From the NCBI RefSeq assembly GCF_020073815.1, contig NZ_JAIQZJ010000001.1, positions 806,001-870,000 of the forward strand: a DNA stretch of 64,000 nucleotides, read 5' to 3'. Every line of letters starts with the position of its first letter. Within the stretch, counting starts at the first letter, position 1. Made by a program: the position numbers and the translations under genes. The notes beneath the pieces were generated by a model. The model was given only the letters and a program-made list of their open reading frames with translations, did not search any database and had not been told where the DNA came from. The DNA is from Nocardioides mangrovi (GTDB taxonomy: Bacteria > Actinomycetota > Actinomycetes > Propionibacteriales > Nocardioidaceae). Below are positions 40,614-51,170 of this stretch, piece by piece.

Positions 40614-42368
40614 TCAGCCGCTGCCGGCGTAGGTCACGTAGGTGACGCCGTCGGCCAGGCCGGAGGCACGGGGAACGGACGTCGAGAGGTCGACCAGGCT
40701 GTTCGGGGTGACGCCGTAGACCGTGTCGTCGGCGGACGGGGAGCCGGCGAGGTCGCGCAGCTTGCCGGGAACGGTGCGGGTGGCGTTGTCGGCGGCGGGC
40801 GAGCCGTCGACCGTCGCGGAGCCGACCTGGGCGAGCGAGGACGAGAACGGGCTGAGGATCGCCAGGGCGGTCGGGCTGCGCCAGGTGACCGTGCGCACCG
40901 GCAGGTCGTTGTCCGGGACGCCGACGATCGTGTGCGCCGCCGTCGCCCAGAGGACCCGGCCGTTGCGGTTGTGGGCGATCCGGCTGACCACGACCGCGAA
41001 GCCGGCCGGGCGGCGTACGGCGGCGACGAGCCGGGTGCCGTCGCGCGACACCGTGAAGCTGCGGACGTCCGCGCCGCTGATGCCGCGGATGTCGACGGTC
41101 TGGCTGTCCCCGCCGGCCACCCAGCTCACGACCGCGCCGTCGGGGGTGCGGTCGACGAGCCAGAGTCGGCTCGCGAAGTCCCACACCGGTGGCAGCAGAT
41201 CCGTGCCATCGTCGTACGCCGTCACGACCTTGCCCTTGTCGGCGCCGCTGACGGGCGCCTCCAGGACCGACCGGCCGTCGTCGGTGACGCCGGCCGCCGT
41301 GCCGGCGCCCAGGCTGATCCCGACGGTCCGGATGCCGACGGCGGCGGCGCCCATCGGTCCGCTCACCGGCTCGATCGCCCCGCCGGACGCACCCGAGGAC
41401 AGCCGGCCGTTGCGCAAGGCGTAGAGGAGGGGGCTGGCGTTGGCGCCCGCTGGGTCGTACTGCGCGCCGCCGTCGATCCGGTAGGCACTGACCCCTCCCG
41501 GGAGGGCGAGCGCCTCGGTGTTGATCGAGACCCGGAGCGCGGTGATCCCGCGCACCTGACGCAGGGTCCAGGCGAGCTGGACCATCATCAGCTCGGTCGA
41601 CTGAGGCGTGAGCTGGGCCGCGTCCCCTCGGAGCCCGATGTCCGCGATGCCGTCGTCCGAGACGTCGACCGAGAGCGAGAGCTTCATGCCGGCGGGGACG
41701 AAGCTCTGCGACACCCGGTCCAGCGTCGGTCCCGGTCCGAGCAGCAGCGCCTGGACGAGGTTGCTGGCCAGCTGCTGCCCGCTGGAGACGTAGACCGGCT
41801 CCGGCACGAGGATCTGCGCGGTCGGGTCGAAGTAGTAGAGCGACGCCGCCTGGTACCGCTGCTCGAACCACGACTCCGGCACGATCAGCGCGTCCGGGGC
41901 GGCGTCGATCCGCCACTCCCCGTCCTCGTAGGTCATCGGGAAGTCGATGGTGCGCTCGGACATGGGCAGCGAGCCCTGCCACGCGCCCTGCGCGTCGAGG
42001 TGGTGCGGGTCGGGCAGCGTGACCGCGACGCCGTTGGGGGTCTCGCGCAGCGGCGCGAAGTCGGCGTAGGTGATGGTCTGGTTCTCGGGGTTCCAGCTGG
42101 CCGCGGCGTCCTGGGAGAGGAACTCCTTGGCGGTGTTGGCCTGGACGGGATAGGCCTGCATCGCCTCCAGGAAGCCCCGGACGATCCCGGCCCGGGTGTC
42201 GCCGGCCTGCGGGGGCTTCGGGTCGATGTAGCCGCCGCGGATCCGGTCGGTCCCGCCGTCCGACCGGGTCTGCACGACCGGGCCGCTGGTGGGCATGCTC
42301 AGGCACCCGCTCAGGAGCAGCGCGGCGCACAGCACGACGCCGACCAGGGGGGTACGTCGCGCGCTCAC
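40614..42368 (-). CDS. lpqB: LpqB lipoprotein with GerMN and beta-propeller domains
   Basis: 584 residues from a GTG overlapping the mtrB stop as GTGA. A lipobox AALLLSGC places the lipidated cysteine at 22, so the protein is on the outer face of the membrane. The first half has two GerMN-like regions (YYFDPTAQILVPEPVYV near 185-200). The second half is a propeller with repeated blades (LWLVDRTPDGAVVSWVAGG, SFTVSRDGTRLVAAVRRP). LpqB binds the extracellular part of MtrB and tunes the MtrAB response. Order mtrA-mtrB-lpqB is the conserved actinobacterial one. Confidence 0.95.
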   Translation of the reverse strand: MSARRTPLVGVVLCAALLLSGCLSMPTSGPVVQTRSDGGTDRIRGGYIDPKPPQAGDTRAGIVRGFLEAMQAYPVQANTAKEFLSQDAAASWNPENQTITYADFAPLRETPNGVAVTLPDPHHLDAQGAWQGSLPMSERTIDFPMTYEDGEWRIDAAPDALIVPESWFEQRYQAASLYYFDPTAQILVPEPVYVSSGQQLASNLVQALLLGPGPTLDRVSQSFVPAGMKLSLSVDVSDDGIADIGLRGDAAQLTPQSTELMMVQLAWTLRQVRGITALRVSINTEALALPGGVSAYRIDGGAQYDPAGANASPLLYALRNGRLSSGASGGAIEPVSGPMGAAAVGIRTVGISLGAGTAAGVTDDGRSVLEAPVSGADKGKVVTAYDDGTDLLPPVWDFASRLWLVDRTPDGAVVSWVAGGDSQTVDIRGISGADVRSFTVSRDGTRLVAAVRRPAGFAVVVSRIAHNRNGRVLWATAAHTIVGVPDNDLPVRTVTWRSPTALAILSPFSSSLAQVGSATVDGSPAADNATRTVPGKLRDLAGSPSADDTVYGVTPNSLVDLSTSVPRASGLADGVTYVTYAGSG

Positions 42369-43996
42369 GAGACGGGCTCCGTCACGTCGGCGGGCACGAG
42401 CGGCAGCGGGCTGTGGCGGAGCACCTGGCCCGCGCGGCGCGGCAGCGTCAGGCGGAACTGCGCACCCTCGCCCGGCCGGCCCCAGGCCTGGAGCCAGCCC
42501 CCGTGGAGGTGGGTGTCCTCGAGCGAGATCGAGAGGCCGAGACCGGTGCCGCCGCTGGTGCGGGCCCGCGCCGGGTCGGCGCGCCAGAAGCGGTTGAAGA
42601 CCATCGACGCCTCGCCCGGGGCGAGGCCGACGCCGTAGTCGCGCACCGCGATCGCGGCGGCGTGCTCGTCGCCGTCGACCTGGACCACGATGCCCGGGTC
42701 GACGCCGTCGGTGGCGGCGTGGTCGATCGCGTTGGTGACCAGGTTGCGGACGATCCGCTCGACCCGGCGTACGTCGGCCTCGGCGAGGCAGGGGTGGCCC
42801 GGCGCCCGGACGACCACCGTCACCTGCCGCTGCTGGGCGAGCGGACGGGTGGCGTCGACGATCCGGTGGGCGACGTCGACGAGGTTGACGTCGTCGAGCT
42901 CGAGCACGGCGGCACCGGCGTCGAAGCGGCTGATCTCGAGCAGGTCGGCCAGCAGCACCTCGAAGCGGTCGAGCTCGGTCTGCAGCAGCTCGGCGGCGCG
43001 GGCGGTCGCCGGGTCGAAGTCCTGGCGGGCGTCGTGGAGCATGTCGCCGGCCATCCGGACGGTGGTGAGCGGGGTGCGGAGCTCGTGCGACACGTCCGAG
43101 ACGAAGCGGCGCTGCACCCGGCTGAGCTCCTCCAGCTGGCGGATCTGGCGCTGGAGGTTGCTGGCCATCTGGTTGAACGAGGTCGCGAGCCGCGCGAGGT
43201 CGTCCTCGCCGGCCACCTTCATCCGCTCCTGCAGCTGGCCGGCCGCCAGCCGCTCCGCCGTACGCCGCGCCAGCCGGATCGGGCTGACCACCTGGCGGGT
43301 GACCAGCCAGGTCATCCCCGCCACCAGCACCAGCAGCAGGATCGCGGCGGTGAGGAGGGCGCGCGTGACGAGGGCCAGCGTCTCCTCCTGCTCGTCGAGC
43401 GGGAAGAGGTAGTAGAGCGTGTAGGTCTGGGCGTCGGCCGGCAGCACGACCTGCGACCCGACCACGATGCCCGGCTGCGCGGTGGTGACCCCGTCGCCGT
43501 CGGTGCTGCGGATGGTCGTGTAGGTCCACGCCGTCGAGCTCGACCCGTCGAAGTGCTCCTCGAGCGAGAGCGGGACGCTGCTGGTGGCGAGGCCCGGGGT
43601 CGAGTTGGTGCCGCCGTCGGCGATCCGGCCGCCCTCGCCGGTCGGACCGGCCAGCACCACCGAGAAGCCACGGGTCTCACCGCGCTGGATGATCGGCGTG
43701 ACCAGGTCGCTCTTCTGGGTGGCCGCGTCGGCGTCAGTGCCGGGCACCGCGAGGAGCCGGTCGCGCGCGTCGGCGGTCTCGTCGTTGGCCTCGGCGACGA
43801 CGGCGTCGACGCGGTGGTCAAGCAGGCCGTCGCGGGTCTGCTGGACGAGGTACCAGCCGACGATGCTGATCACCGCGGCGGAGAGCAGCAGGGTGCTCGC
43901 CACGACACGGGCCTGGATCGAGCGACGCCAGAAGGTGAGACCCCGGCGTACCGGCTCAGGGAGCCAGCGGGTGCCGCTCGGCCTCAGGTGCAGCAT
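42365..43996 (-). CDS. mtrB: Sensor histidine kinase MtrB
   Basis: 543 residues. A membrane helix at about 30-50, an extracytoplasmic loop of roughly 150 residues, a second helix near 207-230 and a HAMP linker (VSPIRLARRTAERLAAGQLQ) precede the kinase core. The phospho-acceptor is His304 in FVSDVSHELRTPLTTVR. The ATP lid shows NLVTNAIDHA, VRDYGVGLA, FNRFWRADPA and GGTGLGLSI. It senses cell-wall or osmotic cues and phosphorylates MtrA to control division and wall hydrolases. It starts 6 bp after mtrA and overlaps lpqB by 4 bp. Confidence 0.96.
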   Translation of the reverse strand: MLHLRPSGTRWLPEPVRRGLTFWRRSIQARVVASTLLLSAAVISIVGWYLVQQTRDGLLDHRVDAVVAEANDETADARDRLLAVPGTDADAATQKSDLVTPIIQRGETRGFSVVLAGPTGEGGRIADGGTNSTPGLATSSVPLSLEEHFDGSSSTAWTYTTIRSTDGDGVTTAQPGIVVGSQVVLPADAQTYTLYYLFPLDEQEETLALVTRALLTAAILLLVLVAGMTWLVTRQVVSPIRLARRTAERLAAGQLQERMKVAGEDDLARLATSFNQMASNLQRQIRQLEELSRVQRRFVSDVSHELRTPLTTVRMAGDMLHDARQDFDPATARAAELLQTELDRFEVLLADLLEISRFDAGAAVLELDDVNLVDVAHRIVDATRPLAQQRQVTVVVRAPGHPCLAEADVRRVERIVRNLVTNAIDHAATDGVDPGIVVQVDGDEHAAAIAVRDYGVGLAPGEASMVFNRFWRADPARARTSGGTGLGLSISLEDTHLHGGWLQAWGRPGEGAQFRLTLPRRAGQVLRHSPLPLVPADVTEPVS

Positions 43997-44002
43997 GCGG
44001 GG

Positions 44003-44737
44003 TCACGCGTTTCCGGCCTTGTAGCCCACACCGCGGACCGTCACGACGATCTCGGGGTTCTCGGGGTCGTGCTCGACCTTCGAGCGCAGGCGCTGGACGT
44101 GCACGTTGACCAGGCGGGTGTCCGCCGCGTGGCGGTAGCCCCAGACCTGCTCGAGGAGCACCTCGCGGGTGAAGACCTGCCACGGCTTGCGGGCCAGGCA
44201 GACGAGGAGGTCGAACTCCAGCGGCGTGAGGCTGATCGGCACCCCGGCGCGGACGACGGAGTGGCCGGCGACGTCGATCGAGAGGTCGCCGATGAGGAGG
44301 TTCTCCTGGGTGGGCGCGTCGAAGCGGCGGATCCGCGCCCGGATGCGCGCGACGAGCTCCTTGGGCTTGAACGGCTTGACGACGTAGTCGTCCGCCCCGG
44401 ACTCGAGCCCGACGACCACGTCGACGGTGTCGCCCTTCGCGGTGAGCATGACGATCGGGACGCCGGACTCGGCGCGGATCTCCTTGCAGACGTCGATGCC
44501 GTCCTTGCCGGGCAGCATCAGGTCGAGCAGCACGAGGTCGGGCCGGTAGGCCCGGAACTCGTCCATCGCGAGGTCGCCGCGCGCGACCATCCGGCTCTCG
44601 AAGCCCTCCTGGCGCAGCACGATGGTGAGCATCTCGGCCAGGGACGCATCGTCGTCGACGACGAGGATGCGTCCCTTGGCCGAGGGCTCGCTCAGGTGGC
44701 CGGACGCAGCTCCGGCGGGCTCGCTCATGCTGTCCAT
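44003..44737 (-). CDS. mtrA: Response regulator MtrA (OmpR/PhoB family)
   Basis: 244 residues from 44737; an ATG at 44728 (MSEPAG) is also possible. The receiver has VVDDDASLAEML, phospho-acceptor Asp72 in LLDLMLPGKDG, and VKPFKPKEL. The winged-helix output domain (about 145-240) holds SLTPLEFDLLVCLARKPWQVF and RLVNVHVQRLRSKVE. MtrA controls chromosome replication, cell division and wall-remodelling genes in actinobacteria. It is the first gene of the mtrA-mtrB-lpqB operon, and ahcY ends 53 bp upstream on the same strand, as in mycobacteria. Confidence 0.96.
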   Translation of the reverse strand: MDSMSEPAGAASGHLSEPSAKGRILVVDDDASLAEMLTIVLRQEGFESRMVARGDLAMDEFRAYRPDLVLLDLMLPGKDGIDVCKEIRAESGVPIVMLTAKGDTVDVVVGLESGADDYVVKPFKPKELVARIRARIRRFDAPTQENLLIGDLSIDVAGHSVVRAGVPISLTPLEFDLLVCLARKPWQVFTREVLLEQVWGYRHAADTRLVNVHVQRLRSKVEHDPENPEIVVTVRGVGYKAGNA

Positions 44738-44790
44738 ACTGTCAGCAAGTGTGCCAGCCGACCGGTCGCCGGCGGCTGCTCCCCCGCTGG

Positions 44791-46218
<1,428 letters not shown>

Positions 46219-46373
46219 CTGTTGTCTCCTCTGAGGTGCGGAGCTGGGTCTGCGTCGCGCATCTGCGCGCCTCGGGATCTCCCACGCGGACGGGAACCAG
46301 CGTAGGCCCGCTGTCCGCGGTTGGCGGAATCCTCGGCGACCGCTCGGTCTCCCCTGGCCTCCCCGGCCCGGTG

Positions 46374-47114
46374 TCAGTCGCCGACCAGCACCGGCCGCGC
46401 CGTCACGACCCGCAGGGCCTCGGTCCGACCCGGGATGGTCACCGTGCCCGCCACCGGCCGCCACGGCCCGTCGCCGACCCGGAAGTCCGCGGCGTACGTG
46501 ACCGCGACGCTGGGCTGCACCCGCCCCTTCCGCAGGTAGCGGTGGGTGATCTCGAGGTGGGGGTACCTCGCGCCCGGGCCGTCGCTCTGCTGGCTGGCGC
46601 CGTCGCCGAACCGCCAGCCGTACGAGCTCGGCCGGATGCGGAGCTCCACCCGCTGCCCGAGCAGGTGCACCACCCGGGTCATCTCCCCGCGCTCGGTGTA
46701 GAAGTTCGTGTCGAAGTTGACCAGCGTCCGTCCGCCCGGCGGCTGCACCACCAGCTCCGCCCCCGGCAGCGGGAGGCGTCGGAAGGCGGAGGCGACGATG
46801 CCGGGGGTGATGGTCGCTGCGGGGACGACGGCGTCCGGAGGGAGGTCGCAGTACTCAAATGGATCAGCCTGCAAGACGATCGCCTCGCGCACACAGACCG
46901 CATCGAGATCGGAGTCTCGCGGCGGAGGGACATCCGATGTACCTATGACATGCGACGAGGATCCGCATGAAGGCACGCTCAACTGGGCGCCCAAGGTGAT
47001 TGCGTTGTGCGCACTGGTCGCTGCGACCCCAGACGACCCGCCGCACGCCGCGACAGCCTCCGACGGGAGAAGGACCACCAGAGGCAGCAGCAGACTGGCG
47101 AGAAGGACCCTCAT
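46374..47114 (-). CDS. Secreted protein with PKD-like region, unknown function
   Basis: 246 residues. A signal peptide covers 1-22 ([14 protein letters not shown]). The mature part begins with cysteine-containing low-complexity sequence. Its second half (about 130-235) has the strand pattern and GWRFGDG motif of PKD-like immunoglobulin folds, with [18 protein letters not shown]. The start overlaps the upstream lipoprotein stop by ATGA, so the two are translated together. The first half of the gene is distinctly less GC-rich than its surroundings. Similar two-gene pairs may be multicopy in relatives, but I cannot check that. Role unknown. Confidence 0.68.
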   Translation of the reverse strand: MRVLLASLLLPLVVLLPSEAVAACGGSSGVAATSAHNAITLGAQLSVPSCGSSSHVIGTSDVPPPRDSDLDAVCVREAIVLQADPFEYCDLPPDAVVPAATITPGIVASAFRRLPLPGAELVVQPPGGRTLVNFDTNFYTERGEMTRVVHLLGQRVELRIRPSSYGWRFGDGASQQSDGPGARYPHLEITHRYLRKGRVQPSVAVTYAADFRVGDGPWRPVAGTVTIPGRTEALRVVTARPVLVGD

Positions 47115-47689
47115 ACAGGTATGTCCAGGTAGACCATTCGCCAGCCGTTCGGACTGTCGGCGACGTATGCGTACATGTACCCAGGACCGGCCTTGTATTT
47201 CGTCAACTTCCCGTTGTCGTCAGCCACCGTTTGTGACGAGATGTCCGCGGTGACGTAGCCAGCCCAGTCTGCCCCTCGATCAAGCGGCAGCGGCCTGACG
47301 CTCCTGGGTTCCCAAAGTCCCCCGCTCATCTCGCCGCCGGCTGAATACGTGTCGTCTATCGTCTGAGCGATCAGCGCACATGACTTGCAGCGATCGGCAC
47401 TTAAGGACCTGAGTCTGGTGGTGTCACCGCTCTCGATCGAATAATTCAGAACCGTCAGCCAGTAGTTCACGAATGCCCGAGCCGCTGACTCCCCGTGGCC
47501 AAGGGCTGCCTCAGGCATGTCGGGGATCGGCTCGGTCGTGGGCGACGTGGCGACCGAGGAGGTGGCCGGCGACGAGGGCGCCCGCCGGGGCTCGGGGGCG
47601 CCCTCCCCGCAGGAGGCGACCCCGAGCACCAGGCTGGCAGCGGCAACCGCAGCAACGACCGCCCGAGATGCAGTCACGGCGTCGATCAT
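47111..47689 (-). CDS. DUF6318 family lipoprotein
   Basis: 192 residues from the ATG at 47689. A hydrophobic signal ends in the lipobox LGVASC with the lipidated cysteine at 27; a serine/threonine/proline linker follows to about 60. The core has AARAFVNYWLTVLNYSIESGDT and the paired cysteines of CKSCALI, which is the DUF6318 pattern; the function is unknown. Base composition is mixed and lower in GC than in the flanking genes. It is the first gene of a pair with the secreted PKD-like protein (4-bp overlap). A 32-bp palindrome lies about 93 bp upstream. Confidence 0.75.
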   Translation of the reverse strand: MIDAVTASRAVVAAVAAASLVLGVASCGEGAPEPRRAPSSPATSSVATSPTTEPIPDMPEAALGHGESAARAFVNYWLTVLNYSIESGDTTRLRSLSADRCKSCALIAQTIDDTYSAGGEMSGGLWEPRSVRPLPLDRGADWAGYVTADISSQTVADDNGKLTKYKAGPGYMYAYVADSPNGWRMVYLDIPV

Positions 47690-47781
47690 TCCCCGGCTCG
47701 GCGCGGACCGAAACCGGGCTCCGGCAATCTGTGGACAACCGTCGGGCAAGCGCTGTCGGCGTACTTCTCAGGGAAGTCCGT

Positions 47782-47813
47782 CACTTCTCGGGCGTTGCAA
47801 CGCCTGAGAAGTG
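47782..47813. promoter_or_regulatory. 32-bp palindrome between DUF808 and DUF6318 genes
   Basis: CACTTCTCGGGCGTTG is followed at once by CAACGCCTGAGAAGTG, self-complementary at all but one base pair (G-T) and without a spacer. A partial copy of the left arm (ACTTCTCAGGG) occurs 20 bp before. Three CACCGGT units follow at 47821-47850. It could terminate the DUF808 transcript or bind a dimeric regulator of the DUF6318 pair. Confidence 0.55.
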
Positions 47814-47853
47814 CGGGAGTCACCGGTGCACCGGTGAATCCTGCACCGGTCGG

Positions 47854-48801
47854 TCAGTGCGCGCCCGACCGCTTCGGGAGCACGGAGACGACGGCGACGA
47901 GGAGCGCGCCGACGAGGAGGCCGAAGGCCGCGGAGAGGAGGGTGTTGGTCAGCCAGCCGAGCGTCGCCGCGAGCCAGCCGGCGACGTCCTCGAGGGCGTG
48001 GTGGACGTGGTGCTCGACGTCGTGGACGAAGTCGTACGGCGCGTGCCAGCCGAGCTCGTCGAGCCCGACCAGCTCGATGTGGCCGCCCACCCAGAGCATC
48101 GCGGCGACGCCGACCACGGAGATGACCGCCAGCAGGCGGGGGGTCCCCACCAGGAGTGCGTGGCCGACCCGGCCGAGGAAGCCGGTGGAGCGCTGGGTCA
48201 GCGCCAGGCCGATGTCGTCGAGCTTCACGATGATCGCGACGACGCCGTAGACCGCGATGGTGATCGCGATGGCGACGACGACCAGGATCAGCAGCCGGCT
48301 GAGGAAGGGCTCGTCGGTGACCTCGTTCAGCGCGATCACCATGATCTCGGCGGAGAGGATCAGGTCGGTGCGGATCGCGGCGGAGGTCATCGCCTTCTCG
48401 GCGTCCTCCCCCTCGGCGCCGACCGGCACCGGGTGGTGGTCGTGGCCGCGCAGCCGCACCCAGATCTTCTCCGCGCCCTCGTAGCAGAGGTAGCCACCAC
48501 CGACCATGAGGATCGGCGTCAGCAGGCCGGGCAGGAACTGGCTGAGCAGCAGCGCCACCGGCAGGATGATGAGCAGCTTGTTGCGCAGCGAGCCGATGGT
48601 GATCCGCTTGATCATCGGCAGCTCGCGGTCCGCGGTCACGCCGTGGACGAACTGCGGCGTCACGGCAGTGTCGTCGACGACGACCCCCGCTGCCTTCGTC
48701 GTGGCCCGGCCGGCGGCCGCGCCCACGTCGTCGATCGAGGCCGCGGCCATCCGCGCGAGCGCCGCGACGTCGTCGAGCAGCGCGAAGAGACCACCAGCCA
48801 T
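47854..48801 (-). CDS. DUF808 (YedI-like) membrane protein
   Basis: 315 residues. The N-terminus MAGGLFALLDDVAALARMAA is the hallmark of DUF808 proteins, followed by TTKAAGVVVDDTAVTP. Several membrane helices (about 70-110, 165-195, 215-240 and 285-310) alternate with charged loops. The conserved acidic residues GYLCYEGAEK and DLILSAEIMVIALNEV suggest an ion or proton path, but no function is known. A TAGCCT hexamer 7 nt before the ATG implies leaderless transcription. Confidence 0.88.
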   Translation of the reverse strand: MAGGLFALLDDVAALARMAAASIDDVGAAAGRATTKAAGVVVDDTAVTPQFVHGVTADRELPMIKRITIGSLRNKLLIILPVALLLSQFLPGLLTPILMVGGGYLCYEGAEKIWVRLRGHDHHPVPVGAEGEDAEKAMTSAAIRTDLILSAEIMVIALNEVTDEPFLSRLLILVVVAIAITIAVYGVVAIIVKLDDIGLALTQRSTGFLGRVGHALLVGTPRLLAVISVVGVAAMLWVGGHIELVGLDELGWHAPYDFVHDVEHHVHHALEDVAGWLAATLGWLTNTLLSAAFGLLVGALLVAVVSVLPKRSGAH

Positions 48802-48808
48802 GCCGGAA

Positions 48809-48814
48809 AGGCTA
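48809..48814 (-). promoter_or_regulatory. Leaderless -10 element of the DUF808 gene
   Basis: TAGCCT on the minus strand, 7 nt before the ATG at 48801. Confidence 0.5.
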
Positions 48815-48822
48815 TCGGGACG

Positions 48823-49929
48823 CTAGCGGGACGCAGACTCCCGTACGTCGTGGTGCAGCCCCGCGTCGACGCCGGCCTCGATCTCGGCCTGGACCTCGGG
48901 CTGGACCTGGTCCTTCGCGGCGGTCAGCGCCACCGCGTGGCGGACGTGCCGCTCGCCGTAGCCGAGCGGGTCGACCAGCTCGGTGAGCCGCGATGCGACC
49001 GGACGGCTGGCGAGGGCCAGGGCCAGGGCGATCGCCGCGACCGTTGTCAGCGCGAAGGCGATGACGGCGTGCTCGTCGGCCCACCCCGAGTAGCCGGCGT
49101 ACTCCGCGGACTTCACGAAGAACCCGTGGAAGAGGTAGACGACCAGCGTGTAGGCGCCCATCCGGGTGAACCAGCCGCCGACCCGCGGGACCAGCGCGAG
49201 GAAGGCGCACGCGCCGAGCGTGCCGATCGCGAGGACCAGCGCGCGGGTCAGGAGGGCGTGGAGGTCGTCGGCGTAGCCCATCTCGTCGTAGCGGGAGCGG
49301 TAGTAGAGCCACTCGGTGCTCGCCCACGCGTCGGTCCAGGTGGTGAGCACCCAGATGCCGACGAAGACGCAGACGGCGGCGACCTGCGCGGGCTTGCGGC
49401 GCAGCCACTCGAGCCGCTCGGGCGTTGCCTTCAGGCCCATCACGAAGAACGGCAGCAGGCCGAGGACGCGGGCGATGTCGAGGGTGTCGCCGGCGTACAT
49501 GCCGGCGACGAGGCTGACGACGACGGCGACGGCCAGCCCACCCCACATCGGCTTGAAGACCGGGGTGAGCAACCGCCAGAAGAAGAGGGCGGAGAGGTAC
49601 CACATCGGCCAGTGCGGGTCGCGGAAGAGGTCGTTCATCTCCTCGCCGCCGACGTAGATGCGGAAGAGCGCGAGCGCGCACTCGAAGACGAGGTAGGGCA
49701 CCACCACGGTGCGGACCAGCTGCCACATCCGCGCGCGGGTGTAGGTGAAGCGCTGCGAGAGGTAGCCGGTCACGAGGACGAACGCCGGGACGTGCCAGGC
49801 GTAGAGGAAGTCGTAGCAGTGCTCGACGGCCGCGGTGTCGGGCAGCATCACCCACGAGTGACCGACGACGACGAGGGTCACGAGCGCCATCTTGGCGTTG
49901 TCGAGCCACGGGTCCCGGGTGGTAGTCAC
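48823..49929 (-). CDS. Acyltransferase 3 family membrane protein
   Basis: 368 residues with about ten membrane helices. The N-terminus WLDNAKMALVTLVVVGHSW carries the essential histidine of acyltransferase-3 proteins, and RTVVVPYLVFE follows in the first loop. There is no SGNH domain, unlike the 15850 gene. The family moves acyl groups to sugars or lipids in the envelope. The C-terminal 40 residues are acidic and may be cytosolic. The GTG start has both GAGAGG and a TAGTAC hexamer nearby. It is a separate unit from the TobH/SIS gene, which ends 29 bp upstream. Confidence 0.87.
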   Translation of the reverse strand: MTTTRDPWLDNAKMALVTLVVVGHSWVMLPDTAAVEHCYDFLYAWHVPAFVLVTGYLSQRFTYTRARMWQLVRTVVVPYLVFECALALFRIYVGGEEMNDLFRDPHWPMWYLSALFFWRLLTPVFKPMWGGLAVAVVVSLVAGMYAGDTLDIARVLGLLPFFVMGLKATPERLEWLRRKPAQVAAVCVFVGIWVLTTWTDAWASTEWLYYRSRYDEMGYADDLHALLTRALVLAIGTLGACAFLALVPRVGGWFTRMGAYTLVVYLFHGFFVKSAEYAGYSGWADEHAVIAFALTTVAAIALALALASRPVASRLTELVDPLGYGERHVRHAVALTAAKDQVQPEVQAEIEAGVDAGLHHDVRESASR

Positions 49930-49958
49930 CTCTCGGTACTACCCGACAGATCGGGAGA

Positions 49959-50990
49959 TCAGTCCTCGACGAGTCCGATTCTCAGGTACTCCGCAGCGTA
50001 GGTACCGCTGAGCAACAGGCTCGCGTAGCGGGCGACCTCGGTCGGCGCCTCGGTGGTCACCGTCTCGACGCGTACGCCGCGCGCGGTGGCCGCCGCCTGC
50101 AGCCGGCCGCGCTGCTCGCGGACGACGGGCTCCTCCGCGCCGTCGTCGAGCACCAGCAGCACGGGCCGGCGGTCGCCGGTGTCCTCGGCGAAGGGGTCGT
50201 CGAACACGTCGCGCTGGCGGGCCGCCTCGAGCACCGGGAGGAGGTGCTCGGCGTCGCCGGCCAGGGCGGTCCGGCCGGTCGAGCGGCGTACGGACTCCGC
50301 GACCCGGCGAGCAGCGCGGGCGGCGAGCACCGACCCTCCCCACACCAGTGGGGTGGCGTCGGCGAGGGCGATCGCGAGCATCTTGGCGGGGTTGATGGCG
50401 AGGTCGCGGTGGGGCGAGCAGGCGATCGCGACGTCGTCGAGCGCGGCCGCCACCGACTCGGCGTCGGCCTGCGGGCCGAGCGAGACGCGGCAGAGGTAGT
50501 CGAGGACGACGACCGCGGTCGCGAGCTGGTCGCGGACCGCGGTCGGCAGGATGGTGCTCCAGCGACCGGCGGCGTGCTCGGCGACCAGCGAGTCGGGCGG
50601 GCAGGCGACGACGACCTGGCAGCCGCGGCGGACCGCCTCCGCGACGGCGGACGCGGCGCCGGTGTCCGCGCCGTCGGGAGCGAGTACGACGACCAGGTCG
50701 AGGCTGCCGGCCCAGCCGGGCAGGGCGGGGGCCGGCCAGGCGACGAACGGCACCGGGCACCACGGCTCGAGCACCGCACGCAGCAGCCGCGAGTCCGGCC
50801 CGGCGGCGACGACGGCACGGGGCCGGGCCAGGTCCTCGGCCCGCACCACCGCCTCCGCGGTCGCCTCCGCGACGTCGCCGGCGGCGCGGCGTACGCGCGC
50901 CCCCGACTCCGCGAGCGTGCGCAGGCGCAGGTCACCGCCCGCGAGGGCGGTCTCGTCGTCCAGCCGGGACTCGTCGAACCACGTGGCCAT
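49959..50990 (-). CDS. TobH/SIS-domain phosphosugar isomerase-like protein
   Basis: 343 residues with two sugar-isomerase-like halves. The first has VVAAGPDSRLLRAVL and LDLVVVLAPDGAD; the second has VWGGSVLAARAARRVAESVRRSTG and the C-terminal VARYASLLLSGTYAAEYL, as in bifunctional phosphoglucose/phosphomannose isomerases. It occupies the place of Rv3256c (TobH) next to manB and the Trm112 gene. Conversion of fructose-6-phosphate to mannose-6-phosphate would feed ManB and then ManC, giving GDP-mannose. Catalytic residues are not clear enough to prove activity. The gene begins 12 bp after the Trm112 stop. Confidence 0.8.
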   Translation of the reverse strand: MATWFDESRLDDETALAGGDLRLRTLAESGARVRRAAGDVAEATAEAVVRAEDLARPRAVVAAGPDSRLLRAVLEPWCPVPFVAWPAPALPGWAGSLDLVVVLAPDGADTGAASAVAEAVRRGCQVVVACPPDSLVAEHAAGRWSTILPTAVRDQLATAVVVLDYLCRVSLGPQADAESVAAALDDVAIACSPHRDLAINPAKMLAIALADATPLVWGGSVLAARAARRVAESVRRSTGRTALAGDAEHLLPVLEAARQRDVFDDPFAEDTGDRRPVLLVLDDGAEEPVVREQRGRLQAAATARGVRVETVTTEAPTEVARYASLLLSGTYAAEYLRIGLVED

Positions 50991-51002
50991 CTCGTCGGCC
51001 GA

Positions 51003-51170
51003 TCAGGCGGGCTTGCGGGCCTCGTCGACGAGCAGCACCGGGATGCCGTCGCGGACCGGGTAGATGAGCCCGCAGCCCTGGCAGACCAGCTCCTCGCCCT
51101 CGACGCTCACGCCCGCACGGCAGGCGGGGCAGACGATGATCGCCAGCAGGTCCGGGTCGAGCTCGCTCAT
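51003..51170 (-). CDS. Trm112 family protein
   Basis: A 55-residue protein with two CxxC pairs, Cys14/Cys17 (IVCPACRAG) and Cys30/Cys33 (LVCQGCGLIYPV), and the ending DGIPVLLVDEARKPA. This is the zinc-binding Trm112 fold. In eukaryotes and archaea it activates methyltransferases; in bacteria the partner is usually unknown. Its ATG overlaps the manB stop (51167-51170), so it is co-translated with manB and read through to the TobH/SIS gene. Confidence 0.88.
   Translation of the reverse strand: MSELDPDLLAIIVCPACRAGVSVEGEELVCQGCGLIYPVRDGIPVLLVDEARKPA

Noticed and set aside
46219..46373. SAH riboswitch upstream of ahcY
   Set aside because: The leader has a small GCGC-AGAT-GCGC hairpin but I could not match the conserved SAH-riboswitch core; no evidence beyond position.
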